In this document: positions 10,012 to 19,395 of the stretch, piece after piece
How positions within the stretch are numbered: position 1 is the first letter of the stretch
How the letters are laid out: each line of letters starts with the position of its first letter
Origin: Paenibacillus montanisoli
Lineage (GTDB): Bacteria; Bacillota; Bacilli; Paenibacillales; Paenibacillaceae
DNA length: 64,000 nt
Direction: 5' to 3'
NCBI RefSeq assembly: GCF_003268025.1
Contig: NZ_QLUW01000002.1
Location: 992,001 to 1,056,000, forward strand
Position numbers and translations under genes: made by a program
The notes under the pieces: model-generated
What the model was told of the DNA's origin: nothing
Database searches by the model: none
Seen by the model: the letters and a program-made list of their open reading frames with translations, nothing else

Positions 10012-10866
10012 ATGTCTGTTCGCTTGTCTGAAGAAGAGCTTGCGTTCTATAAACGCCATCATTACGTCCTGCTTCGCAACGTCGTACCGAAGCGCGCGCT
10101 TGATCTGGCCGAAGCGATTATCGGCAAATGGGTTAATGAGCTCGTCGACGCGTGGTACGAGCAAGGGCTCATTACCGACAAGAAGCCTCAGCTCGATTTC
10201 CAGCACCGGCTCGTCCAGCTGTGGGACGATGCCGGAAGGCCGAAATACGGGCGCAGCCCGCGCCGCGACCTCGTCGGCGAGAACATGTTCGCCTTCTTGA
10301 AGGAGCCGGCCCTGCTGGATATTGCGCAGCAGCTGCTTGGGACGGAAGAGGTCTCCGTCCACGGCATCTTCAATGCGCGGCCGAAGCTCCCCGATCAGAA
10401 ATGGACCGACACGCCGTGGCATCAGGACGCACAATATTACCGCGATGCCGAGAACTCACATGTCGTTTCCATCTGGATGCCGCTGCAACGCGTAACCGAG
10501 CATAACAGCTGCCTCCAGGTGGCGCCGGGCTTCTTCGATACTACGCTGCTTGACGGCGTAATCGACGAAGAAACCGACTTCCTTGGGCTGACACGGGAGG
10601 ACGCGGCGAAGCTGATGCCGGTTTCCGTGGAAATGGAACCGGGCGATGCGCTCTGCTTCACGCAGCTGCTGCCCCATCGCGCGCTGCCCAACCGCTCCGA
10701 CGCGGTCCGCTGGTCGATGGATATCCGATACGAAGCGACGGCAGCGGCGACCGCTAGCGGCAAGGCGCAAGGCTTTATTGCCCGAAGCCCGAAGAGACCG
10801 GAAACGGAGGCCACATATGAAGAATGGCTGTCGCAATGGACAGCCATTCCAACGGGAAGCTATTGA
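10012..10866 (+). CDS. Phytanoyl-CoA dioxygenase family protein (Fe(II)/2OG oxygenase)
   Basis: A 284-residue protein of the PhyH family, non-heme Fe(II) and 2-oxoglutarate dependent oxygenases. The iron facial triad is visible as HQD (TPWHQDAQYY, about residues 138-141) and a distal His in LLPHRALPNRSD (about 223), with a nearby Arg likely to bind 2-oxoglutarate (VRWSMDIRY). The start is supported by GAAGGAGAG. It is transcribed away from the AraC gene at 8930, implying inducible expression. In bacteria this family hydroxylates diverse small molecules, so no substrate is assigned. A terminator follows. Confidence 0.88.
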   Translation: MSVRLSEEELAFYKRHHYVLLRNVVPKRALDLAEAIIGKWVNELVDAWYEQGLITDKKPQLDFQHRLVQLWDDAGRPKYGRSPRRDLVGENMFAFLKEPALLDIAQQLLGTEEVSVHGIFNARPKLPDQKWTDTPWHQDAQYYRDAENSHVVSIWMPLQRVTEHNSCLQVAPGFFDTTLLDGVIDEETDFLGLTREDAAKLMPVSVEMEPGDALCFTQLLPHRALPNRSDAVRWSMDIRYEATAAATASGKAQGFIARSPKRPETEATYEEWLSQWTAIPTGSY

Positions 10867-10900
10867 TGGTTTCGCCCTGCTAATCCCTATCCTTTACGCC

Positions 10901-10952
10901 AAAAAGGCTGTCGCCTCTAGTAGAATGCTCTACTTGAGGGACAGCCTTTTCT
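10901..10952. terminator. Bidirectional terminator
   Basis: AAAAAGGCTGTC pairs with GACAGCCTTTT-type sequence, with inner pairing of CCTC/GAGG and GTAG/CTAC, flanked by A and T runs. It serves the convergent dioxygenase and RND genes. Confidence 0.85.
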
Positions 10953-10962
10953 TAGTGTTCCA

Positions 10963-13900
10963 TTAAGCCGCAGCTCCGATTTTCGCAGCTTTGCGCTGAC
11001 GCTTCGATTTGCGGAAGAAGAACAATTCGTAAATGCATGGAATGATCAGCAGCGTGAGCAGCGTCGCGGCAGCCAGACCGCCGATAACGACGATCGCCAA
11101 GCTTTGCGATACGATGCTTCCGCTTTCCGACGAACCGAATACGAGAGGCAGCATCGCCGAGATCGTAGCGATCGCCGTCATCAGAATCGGACGGGCACGC
11201 GTAGCGGCCGCTTCGATCAGCGCTTCGCGGATCGTCATGTGCTGCTCGTTTTGTTTCACGCGGTCGATCAACACGATCGCATTCGTGACTACGATACCGA
11301 CCAGCATCAGTGCGCCGAAGACAGCCGTGAAGTCCGGCGAAATCCCCGTCACAAGCAAGCCGACCACCGCGCCGATTGCCGCCAATGGCAGCGAGCCAAG
11401 AATGGCTAGAGGCGCGCGCAATGTTTTGAATGTGACGACCATGATCAAATATACGATACCGATCGCAACCATCATAATGATGCCCAAATCCGCAAAGTCC
11501 TCCGATTGGTCCGCAGATGCGCCGCCAACCGTGAAGACTACGCCCTCAGGCGCCTTCAGCTCATTGACCTTCTTCGTAATCTCTTTGCCGACGATCGACA
11601 ATTGGCTAGGCTCTACGTCAGCCGTTACGCGGACATACGGCTTGCCGTCTTTATGGTAGAACACGCTCGCCTGCTCGCTCTTCGTCAGCTTCGCCACGGA
11701 AGATACCGGTGCAGGGCCTTGAGCTGTCATGATCATCAGCTGATTCAGCTCATTTTCCGATTTCGGATCCGCCATCGGCTGGAGAATGACGTTCGTTTGA
11801 CGGCCGTCAATCGTAACGGAGCCGAGCGGTATCGGATTCAGCATGCCTTGAAGCTGCCCCGCAACCTCTTGGCCGTTGGATTTCAACGGATCCAGCGTAA
11901 ACGTATAAACAGGCTTCTTCTGTTCTTGGTTCGATTTTACTTTAATGACGTCTTTGACCGGTTTGATCGCTCCCATGACCTGATCTGCACCTTGGGCGAT
12001 CGCATCGAGGTCGTCGCCAGTTACGTCAACCATGATTTGCGTGGAGCTGCCGCCGCCGGCGAAGTCCATCGCGCCTGCGTTCAAGTCGGCTCCCGGAAAG
12101 GACGGACGCTGACCTTTCACGTCTTCGATCAGTTTCTCGGCATCTGCGCCTTCTTTCATATCGATCAAGTAGCTGACGAGCGTCGGGGAGCTTACTTCGC
12201 CGTATTTCGCGCCGTCGGAGCTGTTGCCGTTTTGCATCAGTACCCAATCGATATCGTTGCGGTCATTCAGGAACTTCTCCAGCTTACGGCCTTCTTCAAC
12301 GACTTTCTCCTTCGGCGTTTCGCTCGGATATTCGAGCGATACCGTTAGATTGGCTGCATTGGAGGAGTCGATCGCGCCTTTCGGCATCGACATGTATGCA
12401 CCGACCGAACCGGCAAGAAGCAAGACGGCAATGAGAAGCGGCAGCCATTTGTGCTGCAGGTTCCATGCCAGAAATTTCGCAAAACGTTTGGAGCTTTCGT
12501 GTTCCTTCATCTTCGTGTTGCGCAGAAGAACCGCGCTAAGAACAGGCACGACCGTCAAAGCAACGAGCAGCGATGCCAGCAGCGAGTACGTAACCGTAAG
12601 CGCGAACGGCAGCAAGAAGGCTTGCAGCGAGCCGCGCAGCAGCCCCATAGGAAGGAATACGGCAACCGTTACGAGTGTCGAAGACGTGATGGCCGTTGCG
12701 ACTTCTTTGGTGGCATCCATCACAAGCTGGATCGAGAAAGCTTCCTTCTGCAAACGGCGGTAAATGTTCTCGATAACGACGATACTATCGTCTACGAGAC
12801 GGCCGACGGCAACCGCGACGCCGCCGAGCGTAATGATGTTAAGCGTCACGCCGGACAATTGGAGCAGATAGAGCGTAATGCCAAGCGAAAGCGGAATCGA
12901 GATGATCGTAACGAGCGTCGCTCTCACGTTGCGCATGAACAGCAGGATAACGACGGTTGCGAACAGAGCGCCCATCAGAACTTCGCGAAGCATCGAATTG
13001 ACGGAATGCACGACTTGTTCGGACGTGCTCGAGAGCACTTTAATGTCGACGCCCTTCATTTCTTTGTTAAGACGGTCTACTTCTTCTTGCACGGCGTCGC
13101 CGACTTTGACCGCGTTGGCATCGGCCGTCTTGGAAATCGTAAGCATGAGCACGTTCTTGCCGTCCAGGCTGCTGATGCTTTCTTGCTCCGTTTGCGCTTT
13201 TACTTCCGCGACATCGCCAAGCGTAACGCCTTCAGCGACCGGAAGCTTGCGAAGCGTATCGATATCGTTGATCGATGCTTCGACGTTGATGTTGCCGGAT
13301 GCGCCGTCGATCGTCTTTTCCCCGATCGAAGCAGCAACGCCGCGGCCCTGAAGCACGCCCATCAGCGACGCGAACGGTACGCCTTTAGCCGCAAGCTTCG
13401 CCGGATCCGGCACGACCGAGATGCTCGGGTTCGTTTTGCCGCCAAGCGTTACGTCGCCGGCGCCTTCCACTTTCTTAAATGCGTTGATCAGGTCTTTCTC
13501 TGCCTGCTCGCGGTCCGCCTCGCCGATGCCGTCCAGGTTTACCGAAACCCACGAAATCGGAATCATCGATGTGTTGAACTGCACGACATATGGCGTCATG
13601 ACGCGCTCAGGAAGCTGAACCGACCGGACTGCGGCTTCAACCTCCGCCTTGGCTTCCTTCATATTCGTCTTGGAATCGAAAGCCAGGTCAATCTTCGAAA
13701 ATCCGTTCCCGGAGGATGAGGTCATCAGGCTCTTGCCCTTCACGAACTGGACCGCTTCCTCCAGTTTGGCGGTTACGCCGGTTTCCATCGACTTGGCATC
13801 GTAGCCAGGTCCGATCGCGGCGATGGTCACCATTGGATTGTCGGCTTCAGGAAGGAATTCCATCGGCAGCCGATAGTAGCTGATAACCCCCATCACCAGC

Positions 13901-13986
13901 GCTAAAACCACCACAATTTTCATAGCGGCTTTATTGTTAAAAGCCCATTTGGTAATACTCTGCATTCCTCTCGTTTCTCCCTTCAT
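10963..13986 (-). CDS. RND-family efflux transporter (SwrC/AcrB-like)
   Basis: A 1007-residue proton-driven RND exporter. The ATG at 13986 follows GAGGAG by seven bases; an internal ATG at 13965 (MQSITKWAF) is an alternative. The classic layout is present: one N-terminal helix, a large extracytoplasmic porter domain, helices including GGVAVAVGRLVDDSIVVIENI with the paired Asp of the proton relay, a second porter domain and a terminal helix bundle (GISPDFTAVFGALMLVGIVV). In monoderm bacteria such pumps (B. subtilis SwrC/YerP) work without outer-membrane partners, and no adaptor gene is seen here. Two TetR-type palindromes lie directly upstream, shared with a divergent ABC exporter. Confidence 0.95.
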   Translation of the reverse strand: MKGETRGMQSITKWAFNNKAAMKIVVVLALVMGVISYYRLPMEFLPEADNPMVTIAAIGPGYDAKSMETGVTAKLEEAVQFVKGKSLMTSSSGNGFSKIDLAFDSKTNMKEAKAEVEAAVRSVQLPERVMTPYVVQFNTSMIPISWVSVNLDGIGEADREQAEKDLINAFKKVEGAGDVTLGGKTNPSISVVPDPAKLAAKGVPFASLMGVLQGRGVAASIGEKTIDGASGNINVEASINDIDTLRKLPVAEGVTLGDVAEVKAQTEQESISSLDGKNVLMLTISKTADANAVKVGDAVQEEVDRLNKEMKGVDIKVLSSTSEQVVHSVNSMLREVLMGALFATVVILLFMRNVRATLVTIISIPLSLGITLYLLQLSGVTLNIITLGGVAVAVGRLVDDSIVVIENIYRRLQKEAFSIQLVMDATKEVATAITSSTLVTVAVFLPMGLLRGSLQAFLLPFALTVTYSLLASLLVALTVVPVLSAVLLRNTKMKEHESSKRFAKFLAWNLQHKWLPLLIAVLLLAGSVGAYMSMPKGAIDSSNAANLTVSLEYPSETPKEKVVEEGRKLEKFLNDRNDIDWVLMQNGNSSDGAKYGEVSSPTLVSYLIDMKEGADAEKLIEDVKGQRPSFPGADLNAGAMDFAGGGSSTQIMVDVTGDDLDAIAQGADQVMGAIKPVKDVIKVKSNQEQKKPVYTFTLDPLKSNGQEVAGQLQGMLNPIPLGSVTIDGRQTNVILQPMADPKSENELNQLMIMTAQGPAPVSSVAKLTKSEQASVFYHKDGKPYVRVTADVEPSQLSIVGKEITKKVNELKAPEGVVFTVGGASADQSEDFADLGIIMMVAIGIVYLIMVVTFKTLRAPLAILGSLPLAAIGAVVGLLVTGISPDFTAVFGALMLVGIVVTNAIVLIDRVKQNEQHMTIREALIEAAATRARPILMTAIATISAMLPLVFGSSESGSIVSQSLAIVVIGGLAAATLLTLLIIPCIYELFFFRKSKRQRKAAKIGAAA

Positions 13987-14107
13987 TCTGGTTCTCCTCA
14001 GAACTCCTTGTTCAAGGATACATTTTTCCAATTCGCGTTGTAAACGTCTGTAGACCAGTCTTTTTCCCCGACCTAAGACGGAGGCGAACGTCAGACTTCG
14101 GACAAAT

Positions 14108-14125
14108 AGTGAGTGATCACTCACT
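14108..14125. promoter_or_regulatory. TetR-type operator 1
   Basis: AGTGAGTGATCACTCACT is a perfect 18-bp palindrome of the TGAGTGA-TCACTCA type bound by many TetR-family repressors. It lies between the divergent RND and ABC genes, beside a TetR gene in the same cluster. Confidence 0.8.
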
Positions 14126-14156
14126 TTACAGGCTTCCGGTGCGGGAGTAAACTAAA

Positions 14157-14174
14157 TGTGAGTAATCACTCATT
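14157..14174. promoter_or_regulatory. TetR-type operator 2
   Basis: TGTGAGTAATCACTCATT repeats operator 1 with a few changes, 49 bases away centre to centre and about 23 bases before the ABC ATPase start. Two such sites suggest coordinated repression of both divergent promoters. Confidence 0.75.
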
Positions 14175-14196
14175 TTCATGCGAGGATGTGACACGA

Positions 14197-14949
14197 ATGT
14201 CTTCTTCTATCCATTCAGCTTCACCGAATCCGGTTATCGACGTCCGCTCCGTCACCCGCCGATTCGGCAGCAAGACCGTACTCGACGACATATCGCTGCA
14301 AGTGGAGCGCGGAGAGGTGTTTGGCCTGCTGGGTCCTTCCGGCTCCGGCAAAACAACGCTGATCAAGCTGATCACCGGCATCGATAAAGCGGACGGCGGC
14401 TCCGTGCACATGCTGGGCGAACAGATGCCGAAGCTGGCCATGCTGCAGCGCTTCGGCTACATGGCGCAGTCGGATGCGCTGTACAACGAGCTGACCGCCA
14501 AGCAAAACCTGACGTTCTTCGGCTCTCTGTTCGGCCTGAAGGGCTCGCAATTATCGAAGCGGATCGAGACGGCTATGTCGATCGTTAATTTGCAGGATGA
14601 TTTGAACAAAACGGTTGCCGCGTATTCCGGCGGGATGAAACGGCGGCTGTCGCTTGCGCTTTCCCTGCTGCATGAACCGGAGCTGCTCATACTTGACGAG
14701 CCTACAGTCGGCATCGATCCCGTACTGCGGCAGTCGATCTGGCAGGAGCTTAGCGACATGCGCAGGCGAGGAACGACAATCGTGCTGACGACGCATGTGA
14801 TGGACGAAGCGGACAAATGCGACCGGCTTGGCCTCATCCGGGACGGCAAGCTGACCGCCATCGGCACGCCGGAAGCCATTAAAGCGAGCAGCGGCAGCGC
14901 GACGCTCGAGGAAGCGTTCATCGTTTACGGGGGAGGTGTCCGGGCATGA
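14197..14949 (+). CDS. ABC transporter ATP-binding protein (ABC-2 exporter)
   Basis: A 250-residue nucleotide-binding subunit. ATG 14197 has a modest GAGG site; an in-frame upstream start would run through the operator and is unlikely. Walker A is GLLGPSGSGKTTLIK (about residues 46-60), the signature is AYSGGMKRRLSLALS, and Walker B is LLILDEPTVGIDPVLRQ, followed by the H-loop His in TTHVMDEA. It is closest to drug and antibiotic exporter ATPases. The next gene overlaps its end (ATGA) and encodes the permease. Expression is probably repressed through the two TetR palindromes upstream. Confidence 0.95.
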   Translation: MSSSIHSASPNPVIDVRSVTRRFGSKTVLDDISLQVERGEVFGLLGPSGSGKTTLIKLITGIDKADGGSVHMLGEQMPKLAMLQRFGYMAQSDALYNELTAKQNLTFFGSLFGLKGSQLSKRIETAMSIVNLQDDLNKTVAAYSGGMKRRLSLALSLLHEPELLILDEPTVGIDPVLRQSIWQELSDMRRRGTTIVLTTHVMDEADKCDRLGLIRDGKLTAIGTPEAIKASSGSATLEEAFIVYGGGVRA

Positions 14950-15965
14950 GAATTCGAGCGTTAGCCATTCGGATCATCCGCCAGTTCGTGCGCGACAAGC
15001 GGACGCTGGCTCTGCTGTTCCTTGCGCCGCTGCTTATTCTTACATTAATGAAGCTTGTTTTTAACGGCAACACGGTCGAACCGCAAATCGGCGCCGTTCA
15101 GCTGCCTGCCGCCTTAGTCGAGCGGCTTGAAGCCGCGGATGCGGAGGTGACCTCCTATGACGACTTCCAATCGGCGGAGCAGGCGCTTAAGGACGGCGTG
15201 CTGGACGCGGTGCTTTCGTTGAACGGCGGCAAGCCGGCCATCGAGCTGGAGGGCAGTGACCCTTCCAATACCAAAATGGTGCTTCTCCTCCTGCAGCGCA
15301 CCATGAGCGCCGGCCTGCCGGCCGTTGCTCCTGATATCACTTACCTGCACGGCAGCGAGGAAATGGCTTCCTTCGATAATTTCGGTCCTGTTCTCATCGG
15401 CTTCTTCTCTTTCTTCTTTGTCTTCATGCTTGCCGGCGTGTCCTTCCTCCGGGAACGCACCAGCGGGACGCTGGAGCGTCTGCTTGCCACGCCGATCCGG
15501 CGCTTCGAGGTCGTGCTCGGCTATTTGTCCGGCTTCGGATTGTTCACGCTGCTTCAAGCGGCCTTGATCGCGTGGTTTGCCATCGACATCCTCGGCCTTT
15601 ATATGGACGGCTCGATCTGGCTCGTGCTCATGATGAACCTGCTGCTATCCTTGACCGCCTTGACGCTGGGTACGCTCTTGTCTTCTTTTGCAAGCAACGA
15701 ATTTCAAATCATTCAATTCATTCCGCTCGTCGTCGTGCCGCAGGTCTTCTTCTCGGGCTTGTTCAATTTGGATGCCATGACGCCGTGGCTGCAGAAGCTG
15801 AGCACGATTATGCCGCTTTATTACGGCGCCGACGCTATGCGCGGCATTATGATCCGCGGCGAGGGCTGGAGCGACATTCAGCTTGACGTCTATGTGCTTA
15901 TCGGATTCTCGGCTGTCTTCGCGCTCCTGAACGTGATTGCCCTGAAGAAGCACCGCGCCATTTAA
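14946..15965 (+). CDS. ABC-2 type transporter permease
   Basis: A 339-residue membrane subunit of an ABC-2 exporter. It has an N-terminal helix (TLALLFLAPLLILTLMKLVF), an extracytoplasmic stretch of about 130 residues, and five helices in the C-terminal half starting at VLIGFFSFFFVFMLAGVSFL, followed by the ERTSGTLERLLATPIRR loop typical of the family. It overlaps the ATPase gene by four bases (ATGA). The pair should form a homodimeric exporter. The substrate is not predictable beyond likely toxic amphiphiles, inferred from the neighbouring RND pump and TetR gene. Confidence 0.93.
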   Translation: MRIRALAIRIIRQFVRDKRTLALLFLAPLLILTLMKLVFNGNTVEPQIGAVQLPAALVERLEAADAEVTSYDDFQSAEQALKDGVLDAVLSLNGGKPAIELEGSDPSNTKMVLLLLQRTMSAGLPAVAPDITYLHGSEEMASFDNFGPVLIGFFSFFFVFMLAGVSFLRERTSGTLERLLATPIRRFEVVLGYLSGFGLFTLLQAALIAWFAIDILGLYMDGSIWLVLMMNLLLSLTALTLGTLLSSFASNEFQIIQFIPLVVVPQVFFSGLFNLDAMTPWLQKLSTIMPLYYGADAMRGIMIRGEGWSDIQLDVYVLIGFSAVFALLNVIALKKHRAI

Positions 15966-16040
15966 TCCGGCTTCCCTTCTGTGCTATGATCATGGTTATT
16001 GGGACGAACGCGGGTAGAGCATGAAGGAGTTGTCCGTAAG

Positions 16041-16709
16041 ATGAGCGAAACGATGGAACAATGGGTGGAAGAGCTGCTGAAGGGCGAGGGCTCCGGCGAG
16101 AAAATGACGGAGAAGCAGACGAAGATTTTGCAATCGGCCATTGAAGTATTTGCCGAGAAGGGCTACGCCGGCTCCTCCACCAGCGAAATCGCGCAGCGGG
16201 CCGGCGTTGCGGAAGGCACGATTTTCCGGCATTACAAGACGAAGAAGGATCTTCTGCTCTCGATCGTTGCGCCCGCGATGACGAAGCTGATCGCGCCGTT
16301 CGTGCTGCGCGGCTTCAACAAGGTGCTCGACAGCGAGTATGAGAGCTATGAAGGCGTCATTCGGGCGATGATCGAGAACCGGATCGAGTTTATAGCCAAA
16401 CACCGCAATCTATTGCGGATTTTGCTTCAAGAGATTCCGTTTCATCCGGAGCTGCAGGAGCATTTTCAGAGAGATGTGCTCGTGAAGGTGCTTGGTCGTC
16501 TGCAGAAATTAGTGACAGGATTTCAAGCGAAGGGCCAGATGGTCGATCTGCCGTCCATGACGGTCGTCCGTCTCACCATTTCGGCGATCATGGGCTACAT
16601 TGCGGTGCGCAGCCTCTATGGGGAGCGCAAGGACGCCGTCTGGGACGATGTGCAAGAGCGCGAGGCGACAATTACGTTCATCATGCGAGGACTTGGCATC
16701 GCCAAATAA
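16041..16709 (+). CDS. TetR/AcrR-family transcriptional regulator
   Basis: A 222-residue repressor. The N-terminal DNA-binding domain (about residues 28-75) has the TetR pattern ILQSAIEVFAEKGYAGSSTS, EIAQRAGVAEGTIFRHYKTK. The rest is the all-helical ligand and dimer domain. ATG 16041 is preceded by GAAGGAG; an upstream TTG is in frame but has no such site. It lies downstream of the ABC exporter in the same direction, 75 bases after it. It is the obvious candidate to bind the two palindromes at 14108 and 14157 and so to control the RND pump, the ABC exporter and itself. A strong terminator follows. Confidence 0.93.
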   Translation: MSETMEQWVEELLKGEGSGEKMTEKQTKILQSAIEVFAEKGYAGSSTSEIAQRAGVAEGTIFRHYKTKKDLLLSIVAPAMTKLIAPFVLRGFNKVLDSEYESYEGVIRAMIENRIEFIAKHRNLLRILLQEIPFHPELQEHFQRDVLVKVLGRLQKLVTGFQAKGQMVDLPSMTVVRLTISAIMGYIAVRSLYGERKDAVWDDVQEREATITFIMRGLGIAK

Positions 16710-16723
16710 CGTTGTCACAATAA

Positions 16724-16774
16724 AACAGCACCTGCATCAGCTGCGCCGCCCCGGCGCCTGATGCAGGTGCTGTT
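16724..16774. terminator. Terminator between TetR and MFS genes
   Basis: AACAGCACCTGCATCAG (16724-16740) pairs perfectly with CTGATGCAGGTGCTGTT (16758-16774) around a GC-rich loop. The genes on both sides converge on it. Confidence 0.85.
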
Positions 16775-16779
16775 GTCGT

Positions 16780-17982
16780 TTATCGCTGCGAGACGGATTC
16801 GCTCCGTTCGACAGCCGCGCTGTCCAGCAAGCGGAACCGCAGCAGCAGCGTGAGCGCCGCAAGCGACAGCAAGCCGCCGGCGACATAAGGCAACGTCAAA
16901 TCCACCGTGAAGAGGAACGCGCCGAACAAAGGACCTACAATTCGGCCTAAACTGTCCATCGACGAGCTTAGCCCTGACGCGACGCCTTGTCCGACCGATG
17001 TCTTCTGCGTAATCAGCGAGGTGACGCATGGCCGGATCAGCGCATTGCCGATGCCGAAGATGGCCAGATAGATCGTCGCCGACAGCAAGGAATGCGCGGT
17101 CACAAGCAGCAGGAAGCCCGCCGCCGAGATGATGAGTCCGACTGTTATATACATGGGCTCTTGTCCTTTGCGGATCCGTCTGCGGACGACTCCGCCTTGA
17201 ATAAGCGCCCCGACCAAACCGCAGACGAGGAACATGACGCCAACCTGAAGCGGCGTCACATCGAACCGTCTCATGCCGAACAGCTGCAGCGTCGCCTCCA
17301 GTCCGGCAAGCGACAGCGATACGATTAGCGCCAATATATACAGGTATTTCACCGAACCGGTAAACGCGCTCCAGCGAGACGGTTTAACCCCGCCCGTCTC
17401 TTGGCGCATTTCCGGCGTGAGCGATTCCGGCAGCTTCGTTACCGCGATCAAAAACGTCACGAGCGAGAGCGCCGCGGCCGCGAAGAACGGCGTATTCTGG
17501 GAGACAAGGCTGAGCAATCCGCCGAAGCCCGGCCCGATCGTGAAGCCGAGGCCGATCGACATGCCGACGAGCCCCATCCCGCGCGTCCGCTGCTCCGGAG
17601 GCGTCACGTCCGCCACATAAGCGACCATAACGGACGTCACCGCGCCGGAGAACAATCCGCCGAGCAATCGCGAAGCGTACATGATCGGAAGACTGCCGTC
17701 CGCGATGCCAAACAGCAGGAAGCTGGCCGCAAAGCCAAGCACGCCGGTCAGAATGACGGGACGGCGGCCGATCCTGTCGGACAGCGCGCCCCACAGCGGC
17801 GAGAGCAGAAACGATACGGCCGAGTAGATCGACAGCATCATGCCGGTATGAAACTCTACCGCTCCGGCATCCGCCTTTTTAATAAGCTCCGGCAAAACCG
17901 GTATAATAATCCCAAACCCGATAAATGTCGTTATAAGCATAATCATTACTATGCCGAGTCGTTTGTCTTTGTAATTGGTCAT
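16780..17982 (-). CDS. MFS transporter, multidrug/TetA-like
   Basis: A 400-residue major facilitator with twelve predicted helices, in the DHA1 (Bmr/TetA) drug:H+ antiporter group. The motif A region is GALSDRIGRRPVILTG between helices 2 and 3, and the motif C-like region in helix 5 is GMSIGLGFTIGPGFGGLLS. The start has GAGGGAAC upstream. It lies just downstream of another MFS gene on the same strand (18-base gap), probably cotranscribed, and converges on the TetR gene. Substrate inference is limited to drug-like compounds. Confidence 0.9.
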   Translation of the reverse strand: MTNYKDKRLGIVMIMLITTFIGFGIIIPVLPELIKKADAGAVEFHTGMMLSIYSAVSFLLSPLWGALSDRIGRRPVILTGVLGFAASFLLFGIADGSLPIMYASRLLGGLFSGAVTSVMVAYVADVTPPEQRTRGMGLVGMSIGLGFTIGPGFGGLLSLVSQNTPFFAAAALSLVTFLIAVTKLPESLTPEMRQETGGVKPSRWSAFTGSVKYLYILALIVSLSLAGLEATLQLFGMRRFDVTPLQVGVMFLVCGLVGALIQGGVVRRRIRKGQEPMYITVGLIISAAGFLLLVTAHSLLSATIYLAIFGIGNALIRPCVTSLITQKTSVGQGVASGLSSSMDSLGRIVGPLFGAFLFTVDLTLPYVAGGLLSLAALTLLLRFRLLDSAAVERSESVSQR

Positions 17983-18000
17983 GTTGTTCCCTCCATTCCA

Positions 18001-19263
18001 TCATCGTACCACATCTGCTTTGTGTCTTGTTATGAACAAATGAAGAACAAACAAGAGCAGCAGAACGGCTCCGCTGACCAGAAAAGGAGAATGAGGGCCG
18101 AGCATATCCCACAGCTTGCCCGACATAATGCTGCCGAATACCATGCCGAGACCTTCGATCGTCAGAAAGAAACCCCACACGGCGCCGCGCTCCGATTTCG
18201 GAATCGCCTGCGCGATCAGCGCATTCCAAGCCGGAATGATGCAAGCATAGCCAAGACCGACGAACGCGACGATTAACAGGACAAGCGGAAGCGACCTCGT
18301 GTAGCCGAGAATCGACAGCGAGGCGGCGGCGGTGATAAAGCCAAAATGCAGAAACCATTTTGTCCCGAAGCGATCGACCCATTTGCCAACCGGAATTAAG
18401 CCAAGCACGGTCACCGCTCCCCCGGCAACTAGGTACATGCTATATTGCTGTGGCGTGAGATGAAGCACTGTACGCGCATATTGAGTCAGCACAGGTGTAA
18501 GCAGCCCTAGCGCGAAGTTCTGCGTGAACATCGCAGGGTACAGCAGCTTGCTTGCGTGCAAGGAGCTGCTCACCTTTGCAAAATAACGGCGAACCCGCTC
18601 CGGCAAAGACAGCTTCTCGCGGGCAAACTCCGATGTCGCTGCAACCGGAGCCTCGCGGTTCTCCAGTTCCATGGAACGCTTTCTCCCCGGCAGCAGGAAC
18701 GCAATCACGATGACGACGATCATCATTCCGATCAAAATCCGGAAAGCAGGGGCATACGTATGCACGATAAAGAAATTGATGACGATCGGCCCGCAGCCTA
18801 CGCCTGTCAACCACGCCATGTACACGACGCTCATGATCGTGCCGCTCGCCTCGTTTCCGGCTACGGTCGTAGCCCCGTTAATGACGCAGGGCCACAGCGG
18901 CGAAGTGCCTATGCCGAGAAGCAAACAGGCGATCACAATCCACTCCATCCCGTGCATGAATGCGACAATCAGCACCGACGCGGTCGTAAACAGGACGCCG
19001 AAAAGCATGACGTAACGATAGCCGATGCGGTCGATGACCCACCCGAGCGGGCTGCGAAACGCGTTATCGCCGATATATTGAAGCGCAAGCGCCCATCCGA
19101 CCGCATACGCGGACAGATCGAGCACCTGCCTCATATAAACAGGAAGAATCGAGACGAGCAGAGCACCCTTCACGAATTCAACCAAGTACATAATAATGAG
19201 CAGCTGGACGACGAATGGCGACGACAATACTTTTTTTCCCGCCCAGCCCTTACTGATTCTCAT
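18001..19263 (-). CDS. MFS transporter
   Basis: A 420-residue twelve-helix major facilitator. Visible marks are the loop 2-3 motif GWVIDRIGYRYVMLFG, the mid-protein charged loop (PGRKRSMELENREA onward, about residues 205-235) and the loop 8-9 copy GKWVDRFGTKWFLHFG. Its nearest subgroup is uncertain. It is the first gene of a two-gene MFS unit on the minus strand and is divergent from speA. A role in export is plausible but not shown by sequence. Confidence 0.88.
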   Translation of the reverse strand: MRISKGWAGKKVLSSPFVVQLLIIMYLVEFVKGALLVSILPVYMRQVLDLSAYAVGWALALQYIGDNAFRSPLGWVIDRIGYRYVMLFGVLFTTASVLIVAFMHGMEWIVIACLLLGIGTSPLWPCVINGATTVAGNEASGTIMSVVYMAWLTGVGCGPIVINFFIVHTYAPAFRILIGMMIVVIVIAFLLPGRKRSMELENREAPVAATSEFAREKLSLPERVRRYFAKVSSSLHASKLLYPAMFTQNFALGLLTPVLTQYARTVLHLTPQQYSMYLVAGGAVTVLGLIPVGKWVDRFGTKWFLHFGFITAAASLSILGYTRSLPLVLLIVAFVGLGYACIIPAWNALIAQAIPKSERGAVWGFFLTIEGLGMVFGSIMSGKLWDMLGPHSPFLVSGAVLLLLFVLHLFITRHKADVVR

Positions 19264-19330
19264 GTTCGTTCCCCTTCCCGCTCATAAATCGGATTGGCTT
19301 TGTAGACTCTATTCTCAACAAAAATGTTGC

Positions 19331-19358
19331 TTGCAATCCCCCCTAGTTTTGCTATACT
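19331..19358 (+). promoter_or_regulatory. Promoter of speA
   Basis: TTGCAA (19331-19336), a 16-base spacer and TATACT (19353-19358) lie about 40 bases before the speA start. Confidence 0.6.
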
Positions 19359-19395
19359 GGGCTTTGTTTGTTATCAATCCACACGAAAGGCTGGG

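Noticed and set aside
12451-13719. Plus-strand open frame of 422 codons
   Set aside because: Antisense to the RND transporter; composition is Arg/His-rich without motifs, as expected for a shadow.
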